64,000 nt of DNA from the NCBI RefSeq assembly GCF_001642935.1, contig NZ_CP016761.1, positions 3,968,001-4,032,000 on the forward strand, in the 5' to 3' direction. Below the pieces are notes generated by a model that was not told the origin of the DNA, searched no databases, and worked only from the letters and a program-made list of their open reading frames with translations. The position numbers and the translations under genes were made by a program. Positions 26,885 through 35,564 of the stretch are shown piece by piece (within the stretch, counting starts at the first letter, position 1; each line of letters starts with the position of its first letter). The stretch comes from Fictibacillus arsenicus. GTDB lineage: Bacteria; Bacillota; Bacilli; Bacillales; Fictibacillaceae.

Positions 26885-28423
26885 TTACTTCACACTATGC
26901 TCTTCATTAGTAAGGGCATTCATTTTTTGACGAAGCTGGTATTTCAGAATTTTTCCGGAAGCATTGCGAGGAAGCTGCTTTTCGATAAATATTCGCCGCG
27001 GCACTTTATAGCCGGCAAGCTTTTGACGGCAGAAGTTGATCAGTTCCTGCTCATCTAAAAGAGCACCTTCCTTCAGAACTACAACAGCTGTTACGGCTTC
27101 TCCCCACACTTCATCCGGTAAACCGATGATGGCAGCATCAAGAATAGCAGGATGCTCATACAGAATCACTTCAACCTCTGCTGAATACACATTTTCCCCA
27201 CCAGAAATAATCATGTCTTTTTTCCGGTCGACAAGCGTAATGTATCCTTCTTCGTCCATCGACGCCAGATCACCCGTATAGAGCCAGCCATTCTTTAGAG
27301 CTGCTTTCGTCTCTTCAGGCTTCTTATAATATTCCTTCATGATCGTTTCACCTCGTAGGATGAACTCCCCAACTGTACCGGGACTTACATCCTCACCGTT
27401 TTCATAAACTACACGCGCTTCTGTAAGGAATCCGGCCTTGCCGCTCTTTCCCAGATGAAGCTCATGCCCTTCTGGATCAAGAAAAATGCCTCCTGGTCCC
27501 GCTTCTGTCAGTCCGCACAGATTATAAAACTGGTCTGTTTTAAAAGCTGTGATGCTCTTGCGGACAAGTTCAGGCGGCATCGGAGCCGCTCCATAACCGC
27601 AGCGCCTGATCGATGACAGATCATATTCCGTTACATTTGGTACTTGCAGCATGAAATTATACATTGCAGGAACAGCAAACAGATGTGTTATTTTGTGTTC
27701 CTGGATAGCTTGAAGCGCTGTTACAGGATGAAAATCACGATGGATATAGTGCCTACCGCCAAGTATAACGCCTGCGATCATAAATAAATTCAGCTGGGCT
27801 GAGTGAAAAAGAGGGGCTAGGTGCAGAAAGCGTTCATCCTTTTTCAGCTCCATATTAACGAGCATGGTCAGGCTTACTTTGAAAATCTTGTTATGATCGA
27901 ACAGGGCACCTTTTGGCCGTCCTGTCGTTCCTGATGTATAAAGAATTTCGAGATCATCCTGTTCAAATACTTCTACATCCGGCTCGTTTTCATTGTGGGA
28001 AAGAATGTTGTTATACAGGAGATTACCTTGGCCAGCAGTGTTTCCGAAAATAATGGCTTGGACGTCTGTTCCATTTCTTGCTTTGTATACAGTGTCTTCA
28101 AATTCACTGTCACACAATACGAGGACAGCATCGGACTGAGTGAATATATACTGAACTTCATCAGGCGTCAGCCTAAAGTTCACCGGCACCACAACGGCAC
28201 CAATTTTCGCGATGGCAAAAAAGGAAATCATAAAGTAATCGGAATTCTTCATGAAGAGAGCAACTTTCTCTCCTTTTTTAACACCTAAGCTAATTAATCC
28301 ATTTGCCAGCCTGTTTACAGCCCTGTTCAGTTCTCCATACGTGTAGGTCCGTCCTTCACAATCAACCGCAAACCTTTCAGGAAAATTTCGTGCGTTCTGA
28401 GCCAGAAAACCGCCAATATGCAT
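26885..28423 (-). CDS. Acyl-CoA ligase, fatty-acid type (first gene of the sigma-54 operon)
   Basis: 512 residues. ANL motifs LEILYTSGTTGRPKGALFDH, YNLCGLTEAGPGG, WLYTGDLASMDEEGYITLVD and PRNASGKILKYQLRQK. Forms acyl-CoA from a carboxylic acid and ATP. RBS GGAGGAAGG. A -24/-12 element lies 41-57 nt upstream of the ATG, and the enhancer-binding activator is encoded immediately upstream, so expression is most likely sigma-54 dependent. Paralogous to the ligase at 22.8-24.3 kb. Confidence 0.9.
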   Translation of the reverse strand: MHIGGFLAQNARNFPERFAVDCEGRTYTYGELNRAVNRLANGLISLGVKKGEKVALFMKNSDYFMISFFAIAKIGAVVVPVNFRLTPDEVQYIFTQSDAVLVLCDSEFEDTVYKARNGTDVQAIIFGNTAGQGNLLYNNILSHNENEPDVEVFEQDDLEILYTSGTTGRPKGALFDHNKIFKVSLTMLVNMELKKDERFLHLAPLFHSAQLNLFMIAGVILGGRHYIHRDFHPVTALQAIQEHKITHLFAVPAMYNFMLQVPNVTEYDLSSIRRCGYGAAPMPPELVRKSITAFKTDQFYNLCGLTEAGPGGIFLDPEGHELHLGKSGKAGFLTEARVVYENGEDVSPGTVGEFILRGETIMKEYYKKPEETKAALKNGWLYTGDLASMDEEGYITLVDRKKDMIISGGENVYSAEVEVILYEHPAILDAAIIGLPDEVWGEAVTAVVVLKEGALLDEQELINFCRQKLAGYKVPRRIFIEKQLPRNASGKILKYQLRQKMNALTNEEHSVK

Positions 28424-28463
28424 GTGCCTTCCTCCTCACTATTCATTCGTTCATTACTTCATA

Positions 28464-28480
28464 TGCAATATTTATGCCAA
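28464..28480 (-). promoter_or_regulatory. Sigma-54 (-24/-12) promoter of the ligase-dehydrogenase-thiolase operon
   Basis: Minus strand TTGGCATAAATATTGCA: GG and GC doublets separated by 10 nt, as required for SigL. Confidence 0.85.
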
Positions 28481-28552
28481 CATGAAGATAAACCAAGATA
28501 ATTAAAAGCTGTACGTTTATCAGGATTACATTGTTTGATAGTTTGACAGGCA

Positions 28553-28584
28553 AATAAAAAAGTGTCCCGAAAATGGACACTTTA
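28553..28584 (-). terminator. Terminator of the sigma-54 activator gene
   Basis: AAAGTGTCC/GGACACTTT stem and TTTATTT on the minus strand. Confidence 0.9.
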
Positions 28585-28590
28585 AAACAC

Positions 28591-30330
28591 TTATTGAAGC
28601 TGATATTTTCTAATTTTTTCGTATAAACCTGATCGGCTAATCCCTAGCATTCTAGCAGCTTTGGCTTTGTTTCCATTCATCTCAGAGAGCGCTTTTTTAA
28701 TCGTTTCAAGCTCTGCATTTTCAACCAGTGAAATCGACCGATCTTGTCTTTTTTCAGGCATTGCTTTTAACATATAATCCGGCAGGTCCTCAAGCTGAAT
28801 CTTTCCATGCTCGGCAAAGGTCATGGCTCGCTCTAGGATATTCTTTAATTCCCGTACATTACCTGGCCAATGATAATGGAAGAGCGCCTCCTTAGTATCC
28901 TTCTCCATCCCCGTTATAGTTGTACCCAGCATTTTGTTCAGTTCTTCAGTCAGTTTTTGTGTTAAATAAGGAATATCTTCACGTCTTTCCCTGAGCGGTG
29001 GCACTTGAAGTGAAATCACATTCAAACGGTAATACAAGTCTTCTCTGAATGTCCCGTTCTTCACCATTTCCTCGAGATCACGGTTCGTTGCTGCAACAAT
29101 CCTTACATCAACATGGATCTTCTTCGTCCCGCCAACCCGGTAAAACTCCCGTTCCTGCAGCACCCTTAACAGCTTCGCCTGAAGTGCAACAGACATGTCG
29201 CCTATCTCATCGAGAAAAAGAGTTCCCCCGTTAGCAAGGTCGAACTTTCCGATCTTCCCCTTTTGTCTGGCACCAGTAAAAGCGCCTTCCTCATATCCAA
29301 AAAACTCCGATTCTAGCAGTTCTTCTGGTATCGCAGCACAGTTTACAATGACAAACTTTCCTTTGCTTCTCGCACTGCTGTTATGAAGGGCATGGGCAAA
29401 AAGCTCCTTGCCTGTTCCGCTTTCTCCCCTTATTAAGACGGTAGAACGGCCTTTGGCAGCTTTTGCAGCACTTGACTTTAGCTTTTCCATATACGAATTG
29501 ACACTCCATATATGCTCCCATGTAAATCGGGCAGATTCTGCCTCATTGTACTGCTGGTGATAAAAGCTTGCTTTGCTTTCGGCCCGCTGCAGCTTTTTAA
29601 ACAGTTCGCTGACTTCATTCAGCTGCCTGAACATGACTTTTCCAATCGCGCCAATAACCTTTCCATCTTCTAGGATAGGTATCCGCTGGACGATATAGTT
29701 GATACCGTTGATCTCCATCATATCGCTGACTTCTGCTGTCTGTGTTTTATACACCTTTTTAAGATCAATCTTCGGCAAAACTTTATCAACGGGTTTATTT
29801 AATAATTCGTCTTGCTGAAGGTTGAACAAATCTAAAAAAGGCGGACTTACCATTTGAATACGCTCCTTTTCATCCGCCATAATAATACCGTCATACGCAT
29901 ACTTAAGTGTCGTTTCCAGTGTTTTTTTGAGTGCTTTAACCGTCTGCAAGGAATTAACCGATTTAAACAGAGACATCACCATATCCGTTTTGGTTAAAAT
30001 GCCAGCTACTGTCCCATCATCATTCAGAACAACCCCGGTCCCAACCTTGCTTGATTTTACTCTCTTCTCAATTTGTTCAAATGGTGTATGAATTTCAATC
30101 GTTTCAACATGGTGATTTATGTACTTTTCAATAGATGTTGATAATGGACAGCCATCAGAAATCATCCGGTAAAGACTGCTCCTTGTAAAAACGCCAACCG
30201 GCAGTCTTTTCTCATCTGTCACAGGAAGTAAGTTCCACTTTTTTTGATACATCAGCTCCATCGCTTTATTCATAGACATTTCCTCTGTGACCACAAAGTC
30301 CATTTCCGTCATGATCTCTCTAAGTTCCAT
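28591..30330 (-). CDS. Sigma-54 enhancer-binding activator with CBS and PAS input domains
   Basis: 579 residues: tandem CBS domains (1-120, MTEMDFVVTEEMSMNKAMEL; GILTKTDMVMSLF), PAS domain (about 135-235), AAA+ domain (Walker A GESGTGKE 302-309; sigma-54-contact GAFTGA 349-354; DEIGDMSVALQAKLLRVLQE) and a C-terminal Fis-type HTH (NKAKAARMLGISRSGLYEKI). Activates SigL-RNA polymerase in response to a ligand sensed by the CBS and/or PAS modules, possibly adenylate or CoA-related. The sigma-54 promoters at 28464 and 31513 on either side are the obvious targets. Confidence 0.92.
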   Translation of the reverse strand: MELREIMTEMDFVVTEEMSMNKAMELMYQKKWNLLPVTDEKRLPVGVFTRSSLYRMISDGCPLSTSIEKYINHHVETIEIHTPFEQIEKRVKSSKVGTGVVLNDDGTVAGILTKTDMVMSLFKSVNSLQTVKALKKTLETTLKYAYDGIIMADEKERIQMVSPPFLDLFNLQQDELLNKPVDKVLPKIDLKKVYKTQTAEVSDMMEINGINYIVQRIPILEDGKVIGAIGKVMFRQLNEVSELFKKLQRAESKASFYHQQYNEAESARFTWEHIWSVNSYMEKLKSSAAKAAKGRSTVLIRGESGTGKELFAHALHNSSARSKGKFVIVNCAAIPEELLESEFFGYEEGAFTGARQKGKIGKFDLANGGTLFLDEIGDMSVALQAKLLRVLQEREFYRVGGTKKIHVDVRIVAATNRDLEEMVKNGTFREDLYYRLNVISLQVPPLRERREDIPYLTQKLTEELNKMLGTTITGMEKDTKEALFHYHWPGNVRELKNILERAMTFAEHGKIQLEDLPDYMLKAMPEKRQDRSISLVENAELETIKKALSEMNGNKAKAARMLGISRSGLYEKIRKYQLQ

Positions 30331-30445
30331 TCATCCACCTCCATTTCACTCTATTCTTATTTTAACAGTTTTCGTTATGTTTTTTGAATTTTCTAACTAA
30401 ACAAACCAGGAGCTTTTACGGCACGTGTTCTTTTATTTATTACAC

Positions 30446-30568
30446 GTTCGCCCGTTAGAAAGGCCGTTACACCCGTTTGACACTTCGTTTCACCCCTAGA
30501 TCACCGCGTTACACCCCAGAACCAAGCTGTTTCACCCACTTCACCCACTTCACCCTCATTTTCACCCC
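30446..30568. repeat. About five 21-bp tandem repeats with GTT(A/T)CACCC core
   Basis: Units starting 30446, 30466, 30487, 30508 and 30529 share GTT(A/T)CACCC followed by variable bases, then a shorter CACCC-rich tail. They fill the centre of the 388-bp gap upstream of the activator gene. Could be activator (UAS) sites or an unrelated intergenic repeat class. Confidence 0.7.
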
Positions 30569-30627
30569 ATAACCATTATTCAGATCAAAACTCTTATAAA
30601 AAAGTGTGCAAATTAAGCTGAATTTGA

Positions 30628-30686
30628 TAAAAAAATAAAAGCTGACACCATATAGGACATAAAATATGTTCCTTTTGGTCAGCTTT
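30628..30686 (-). terminator. Terminator of the SDR gene
   Basis: AAAGCTGAC/GTCAGCTTT stem with a long partly paired loop, then TTATTTTTTT on the minus strand. Confidence 0.75.
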
Positions 30687-30718
30687 CTTCTTAAAATAGC
30701 TTCATTTTTGTTGATTTT

Positions 30719-31486
30719 TTATTTAGGCTGCATTCGTATAGCTCCATCGAGACGTATCGTTTCTCCATTCAGCATCGTATTCTCAACAATGCTTTGTACA
30801 AGCTGCGCATACTCTTCTGGAAGACCGAGCCTGGACGGGAACGGAACCATTTTTCCAAGTGCTGTCCGTGCTTCTTCCGGAAGCATTTCAAACATCGGTG
30901 TATGGAAAAGTCCCGGTGCAATTGTCATCACACGTATACCAAATCTAGCAAACTCCCTTGCAAGAGGAAGTGTCATTCCAACCACTCCGCCTTTTGAAGC
31001 GCTGTATGCAGCCTGGCCGATTTGCCCCTCAAATGCTGCAACAGAAGCCGTATTAATAATTACGCCTCTTTCACCTGCCGCATTTTCCACATTTTTAACC
31101 ACACTCTCAGCTGCCAGACGGCATACGTTAAACGTACCAATCAGATTAACGGAAATTACTTTGGTGAAAAGATCCAAACTATGCGTTCCCTTTTTTCCAA
31201 ACACTTTTTCAGCTATACCAATGCCGGCACAATTGACAACTGTATTAACGGAACCCATTCGATTTACTGCTGAAGCAACGGCTGCCTTGACTTCCTCTTC
31301 ACTCGTTACATCTGTTTTAACAAAAGAAACAGATGAACCAAGTTCTTTAACAAGCCGATCCCCCTGTTCCACAGAAAGGTCGAGAATCACAGCCTGACCT
31401 CCGTTTTCAACAATCTTCCTTACCGTTGCCTCACCAAGACCTGAAGCCCCGCCTGTTACAAGCGCTCTAGACTCTTGAATATTCAT
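30719..31486 (-). CDS. Short-chain dehydrogenase, 3-hydroxyacyl-CoA dehydrogenase type II-like
   Basis: 255 residues. NAD-binding [24 protein letters not shown], catalytic Ser in [23 protein letters not shown] (Tyr-x-x-x-Lys) and [15 protein letters not shown], the pattern of HSD17B10-type 3-hydroxyacyl-CoA dehydrogenases. Would supply the hydroxyacyl oxidation step missing from the neighbouring ligase, dehydrogenase and thiolase set. Of three consecutive ATGs the last (31486) is best spaced from GGGAGGG. Own sigma-54 promoter. Confidence 0.88.
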   Translation of the reverse strand: MNIQESRALVTGGASGLGEATVRKIVENGGQAVILDLSVEQGDRLVKELGSSVSFVKTDVTSEEEVKAAVASAVNRMGSVNTVVNCAGIGIAEKVFGKKGTHSLDLFTKVISVNLIGTFNVCRLAAESVVKNVENAAGERGVIINTASVAAFEGQIGQAAYSASKGGVVGMTLPLAREFARFGIRVMTIAPGLFHTPMFEMLPEEARTALGKMVPFPSRLGLPEEYAQLVQSIVENTMLNGETIRLDGAIRMQPK

Positions 31487-31512
31487 CATCATCCCTCCCG
31501 CTTGTGAAGAGA

Positions 31513-31529
31513 TGCAAGATTTATGCCAA
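31513..31529 (-). promoter_or_regulatory. Sigma-54 (-24/-12) promoter of the SDR gene
   Basis: Minus strand TTGGCATAAATCTTGCA, GG-N10-GC spacing; differs from the element at 28464 by a single base. Confidence 0.87.
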
Positions 31530-31639
31530 CAAATAAACAGGGATATGCCCTGCTTCAATGTCTGCTATGTGTACATACTGTTTTAATTCTGGTCAGAATT
31601 TGCACATCATGATATTTAATCACTTGTGAAAAGCTCCTC

Positions 31640-31710
31640 CCAATAAATCTGCTCAACCGGCACAAGCTCATCAGCTGATGAAGATACGTGATCTTACCAA
31701 ATGAAGCATG
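31640..31710 (-). pseudogene. Fragment of a divergent rlmH gene
   Basis: Minus strand encodes SFGKITYLHQLM and then, after a 1-nt deletion, VPVEQIYW, aligning with [12 protein letters not shown]...VLVEQIY of the intact RlmH at 36965-37444. By eye about 70% nucleotide identity, so not a recent copy. Both ends are lost. It sits in the 438-bp gap (31487-31925) together with a sigma-54 promoter and the next gene's promoter. Confidence 0.75.
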
Positions 31711-31848
31711 GGGACGGTTCTACTTCTTCCTTTAAAAACCAAGAATTAATACGTTCCCGTGTTTTCCCTCGATTTAATTTAAAGATAGTCAGACACCTTT
31801 TGTTGAATTTTCAAATCTATTTTATTTTATGCTTGAATTTACATTATT

Positions 31849-31878
31849 TTGAATTTGTTCCCTGCTATCCCTTACAAT
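31849..31878 (+). promoter_or_regulatory. Putative sigma-A promoter of the nuclease-helicase gene
   Basis: TTGAAT (31849-31854) and TACAAT (31873-31878) with 18-bp spacer, 47 bp before the start. Confidence 0.5.
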
Positions 31879-31925
31879 AAGTGATAAAATATATCCAATA
31901 GACTCTCCAAAGAGGTGAAAACGAC

Positions 31926-33857
31926 TTGATCATTTACGAAGCCACAAAAACTGAATTTATATCTGATGTTACGAACGAGCTTCTCGTAGAACGTCTTTAC
32001 GAGTCATACCAAAATAAAATAGGTAGGACTACTAAAAGTGAAATCAACTCATGGGAGAATTCGCTGCAGCGTATGTCAAATGTTATGCAGGATGAAGAGA
32101 TTCCTGATGATACATCGGTGGCAATAGAATTTAAGATTCCGAATACATCTAAACGAGTAGATTTCTTAGTGGCTGGTCACGATGGTATGCAGGATCATGT
32201 TGTGATTGTAGAATTGAAGCAGTGGTCAGAGGTTGAAAAGGTAACATCCAAAGATGCGCTTGTGTCTACCTATCTTGGGGGAAGTAACCGGACTGTGACG
32301 CATCCTTCTTATCAGGCATGGTCATACGCTACTTTAATTCAAGATTTTAATCAGAACGTGCAAGATCAGCATATTGTGTTGAAACCATGTGCCTATCTAC
32401 ATAATTACCGAAAGACAGAAAATGATCCGTTGATGGATCCTCACTATTCTGATCATCTAGCTAAAGCACCTGTTTTTGCAAAAGGTGAGATACAGAGATT
32501 AAGAGATTTTATTAAGAAGTACGTGCGTTACGGAGATCGTAACCAATTGATTTATCAGATAGAGCACGGCAAAATCCGACCATCCAAGTCATTACAAGAT
32601 TCTCTTGCGAGTTTGCTGAAAGGGAATCAGGAATTCGTGCTTATTGATGAACAAAAAGTTTTTTATGAAGAGGCCTATCATTTAGCGCTCGAGAGTATTA
32701 AAAATAACCATAAGAGAGTAATGGTAATTGAAGGTGGACCAGGAACTGGAAAATCTGTAATGGCTGTAAACCTTCTAGTAAATCATATCAACCAGGGTTT
32801 AACAGCACTTTATGTATCAAAGAATTCAGCCCCTCGTAATGTTTATGCTTCCAAACTGAAAGGGACAATCAAGAAAACACAGATTGATAACCTGTTTAAA
32901 GGATCTGGCAGCTTTTATGAATCCGAAAAAAGTGAATTTGACGTGCTCATTATTGATGAAGCACACCGTTTGAATGAAAAGTCAGGACTATTCAGCAATC
33001 TAGGTGAAAATCAAATAAAGGAAGTAATTCGCTCATCTAAATTTACGATTTTCTTTATTGATGAAAATCAAAGAGTTACGCTAAAAGACATCGGAAGTAT
33101 TGATTTAATCAAAACGTATGCAGAAGAGTTAGATGCCGAACTGATTCAGGGCAAACTCATTTCACAATTTCGCTGTGATGGATCTGATGCGTATATTGCC
33201 TGGTTGGATGACGTGCTTCAAATCAGGGAAACTGCGAACGCAAACGACCGTGGTGTAGATTATGACTTCAGGGTATATGATGACCCAAATGCTATGCTGA
33301 AGGAAATTGAAGAGCTGAATAAGAAAAATAACAAGTCACGTATTCTTGCTGGTTACTGCTGGGAGTGGCCGAAAAATGGCCGGACTAATACCCTTCATAA
33401 AGACATCGAAATACCCGAGCACAATTTTAGTATCAGCTGGAACCTCTCTGACAGCATTTGGGCAATCGAACAGGATTCTGTCTCTGAAGCAGGATGCATT
33501 CATACATCCCAAGGACTTGAATTTGATTACGTCGGTGTTATCATTGGACCTGACCTTAGCCTTAAGGATGACCTGGTGATTACAGACTATACAAAACGTG
33601 CTAAAACTGATCAGTCTCTTAAAGGAATTAAAACAATTGCAAAAGGAAATCCAGAAAAAGCTCATGCTCTTGCGGACCAAATTATTAGGAATACATACAG
33701 AACGCTTATGACTAGAGGACAGAAGGGATGCTTTATCTTCTGTACGGATTCAGCATTAAATAAGTATTTCAGAGAGCGGCTAAACAAATCTGTAGTTTAT
33801 GATGATTTGTCACCAAGGCAGATAGTTGTGGCTGCGGAGGATCGAAGTAAGTATTAA
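31926..33857 (+). CDS. PD-(D/E)XK-like nuclease fused to DUF2075 superfamily I-type helicase
   Basis: 643 residues. N-terminal segment RVDFLV ... HVVIVELKQW (Asp79, Glu96, Lys98) fits a PD-(D/E)XK nuclease core. The ATPase follows: Walker A EGGPGTGKS (269-277), Walker B DVLIIDEAH (339-347), SQFRCDGSDAYIAWLDDVL (motif IV region), CIHTSQGLEFDYVGVIIG (motif V) and TYRTLMTRGQKGCFIF (motif VI). DUF2075 proteins are putative DNA/RNA helicases; the fused nuclease suggests nucleic-acid surveillance. Start is TTG with AGAGGTG 8 nt upstream. A MazG-like gene follows 57 nt later. A defence role is inference. Confidence 0.87.
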   Translation: MIIYEATKTEFISDVTNELLVERLYESYQNKIGRTTKSEINSWENSLQRMSNVMQDEEIPDDTSVAIEFKIPNTSKRVDFLVAGHDGMQDHVVIVELKQWSEVEKVTSKDALVSTYLGGSNRTVTHPSYQAWSYATLIQDFNQNVQDQHIVLKPCAYLHNYRKTENDPLMDPHYSDHLAKAPVFAKGEIQRLRDFIKKYVRYGDRNQLIYQIEHGKIRPSKSLQDSLASLLKGNQEFVLIDEQKVFYEEAYHLALESIKNNHKRVMVIEGGPGTGKSVMAVNLLVNHINQGLTALYVSKNSAPRNVYASKLKGTIKKTQIDNLFKGSGSFYESEKSEFDVLIIDEAHRLNEKSGLFSNLGENQIKEVIRSSKFTIFFIDENQRVTLKDIGSIDLIKTYAEELDAELIQGKLISQFRCDGSDAYIAWLDDVLQIRETANANDRGVDYDFRVYDDPNAMLKEIEELNKKNNKSRILAGYCWEWPKNGRTNTLHKDIEIPEHNFSISWNLSDSIWAIEQDSVSEAGCIHTSQGLEFDYVGVIIGPDLSLKDDLVITDYTKRAKTDQSLKGIKTIAKGNPEKAHALADQIIRNTYRTLMTRGQKGCFIFCTDSALNKYFRERLNKSVVYDDLSPRQIVVAAEDRSKY

Positions 33858-33914
33858 AGCAGGCTTTTTAAGATTTAAACTTAGAAAATGACAACAATAT
33901 TAAGGATGGTTAAC

Positions 33915-34223
33915 ATGAATGAAATTAAGCAAATAATGAACTTAATCAATGAATTTAGAGAGGCTAGAGATTGGGGACTATATCACAACCCAAAAGACCT
34001 TGCCATTTCGCTCTCTATTGAAGCTGCTGAACTGTTAGAAGATTTTCAGTGGAAAAGCAGTGACGAAGCTGTAGACCAAAACATTGAAAACATCAAAGAA
34101 GAAATCGCTGATGTATTCATTTACGGACTTATGCTCTGTAGTGAATTAGATTTAGATGTTGAGACAATTATTAAAGATAAGATTGAAAAGAATGGGTTGA
34201 AGTATCCTATTTCCAGTAAATAG
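33915..34223 (+). CDS. MazG-like nucleoside triphosphate pyrophosphohydrolase
   Basis: 102 residues. The all-alpha NTP pyrophosphatase motif is intact: SLSIEAAELLEDFQW (ExxE) and KEEIADVFIYGLMLCSEL (ExxD) provide the four acidic metal ligands. Hydrolyses (d)NTPs to monophosphates and PPi. The ATG at 33915 follows AAGGATGGTTAAC; in-frame ATGs upstream lack an RBS. Same strand and 57 nt after the nuclease-helicase gene, so likely one transcript. Could limit nucleotides during phage infection or clean damaged nucleotides. Confidence 0.88.
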   Translation: MNEIKQIMNLINEFREARDWGLYHNPKDLAISLSIEAAELLEDFQWKSSDEAVDQNIENIKEEIADVFIYGLMLCSELDLDVETIIKDKIEKNGLKYPISSK

Positions 34224-34266
34224 TATAGATCAGGGATAGATATTTTATTTTTTTTTAAACATAAAG

Positions 34267-34293
34267 GAAGCACGAGACTCTTTCCCGTGCTTC
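34267..34293. terminator. Hairpin between MazG-like and DUF488 genes
   Basis: GAAGCACG/CGTGCTTC, 8 bp, weak T tracts on both sides. Immediately after it (34296-34378, plus) an open frame with no start ends EVMAEAYETFFETLIKSYSDL-stop; it looks protein-like but I do not recognise it. Confidence 0.55.
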
Positions 34294-34418
34294 TCGTGAA
34301 CAGTTTTCATTTGAGGTAATGGCAGAAGCTTATGAAACATTTTTTGAGACTTTAATTAAATCCTATTCAGATCTCTAAGAGAAAGTGTTTAGGCACCTGT
34401 GTTTCTCGTTTTTTATTT

Positions 34419-34966
34419 TTATAGTTTCGGATACACGACGGTCCCATCTTCTTCAATGATTGGCATGGCTCCCCACTTCCCCAATTCATGAGGGACTATC
34501 CCAGAATTCCCCTTGGAATCAGGTATGAGATGGAGCACATCCCATCCATTTGCCTGCAGCCAGTTGCTGATGAGAAGACAGTGGCATCTTGCCGGATGAT
34601 GTTCTGAACACATATAGATGAGAGTATTTTTTTTGGCCTGTTCCTTTAGTAGTTCTAAAGCATACTGAAAATCATCCGTCTTGTATAATCCGCATAGTTG
34701 TGAAATGAGCGGTTATTCCCTCCTTCGTTCAATTGTTCCCCTACCTGTCCCGACATTTCCCTTCTCCCGCCAAGACCGGGAAAATGGCGATAATGAATCC
34801 CCGCTTCTTTCAGCCACTGGTCCATTTTTTCTTTTTTAAAGTGTAAACTTCTGCGACTTGCAGGAAATGCCCGGACATTTGCCACAAAGCTAATTTCAGT
34901 TGATTCCAACAACTTCAAAAATTGTTCTTTTGAATGGTTATAATGTCCAATCGTATAGACTTTCAT
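34419..34966 (-). pseudogene. DUF488 family gene broken by a frameshift
   Basis: First part (from 34966) has the DUF488 start KVYTIGHYNHSKEQFLKLLE, VANVRAFPASRRS and HFPGLGGRRE; the second part has the CxxxxxxCHR-type motif as CSEHHPARCHCLLISNWL. They are in different frames; the shift lies near 34680-34690, where one missing base would join HNYADY to KTDDFQYALELL. DUF488 function is unknown. Recent mutation or sequencing error are both possible. ATG at 34966 has GGGGAG 6 nt upstream. Confidence 0.8.
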
Positions 34967-34978
34967 AATCATCTCCCC

Positions 34979-35045
34979 TTATACCAAAGACTTTCTTAAC
35001 TCCTTGGCACTCGCTGGTCCTTCGCTGCAATAAACCGGTGTCAAT
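34979..35045 (-). pseudogene. Possible rhodanese C-terminal remnant
   Basis: Open frame reading TPVYCSEGPASAKELRKSLV-stop, ending just before the DUF488 RBS. VYCSEGPASA resembles a rhodanese active-site loop. No start or upstream domain. The rest of the 34982-35564 gap is AT-rich with no recognised gene. Confidence 0.3.
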
Positions 35046-35447
35046 ATGTATCATTAAACATAGTCAAAACTAAATCGGCCACAACTTAAATTGGCACCTG
35101 TGTTCATATTAATGTAACAGGTAGTTATCAATCTCTTACCTATGAATATGGCTGCACGCTGAGAGCAAAGTACATGTTGCCTCAGCAAAATTTCTTCTGA
35201 TGCTCTTTTTTTGCTTAAGATATCCTCATCCTCTCGCTCGAGCTGCCTTTTTCTATAAAGATGGACGATTCTGCATTCTCCGAATAAAAGAAAAATGAAC
35301 TTACCGTTCTGCTAGTTCATCCGATTTATAAGGTATTCCACCAGATGTTGTTTGGAAATTGGAAGATTTCGTTCAAGTATACCTGTAGTGTTCTATATAA
35401 AAGCTACCCAACAGCTTTAAAAACGTAAAATAACACTTTTTTTGACT

Positions 35448-35467
35448 CTATTTATGATACGGTTCAT
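35448..35467 (-). repeat. rlmH 3'-end-like sequence (candidate attachment site)
   Basis: Minus strand ATGAACCGTATCATAAATAG encodes the last RlmH residues EPYHK-stop and matches 18 of 20 bases of the true rlmH end at 36965-36984, same orientation, 1,517 bp away. Both differences are third-position changes. The layout resembles SCC attachment sites at rlmH/orfX. Confidence 0.65.
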
Positions 35468-35564
35468 ACAAAATCATTGGTAATATATTTGAACAACTTA
35501 AAATTCTATTATTATGTATAATATTACTATGGAAAAATAAGTTATCTACTATGGAGATTGTATT

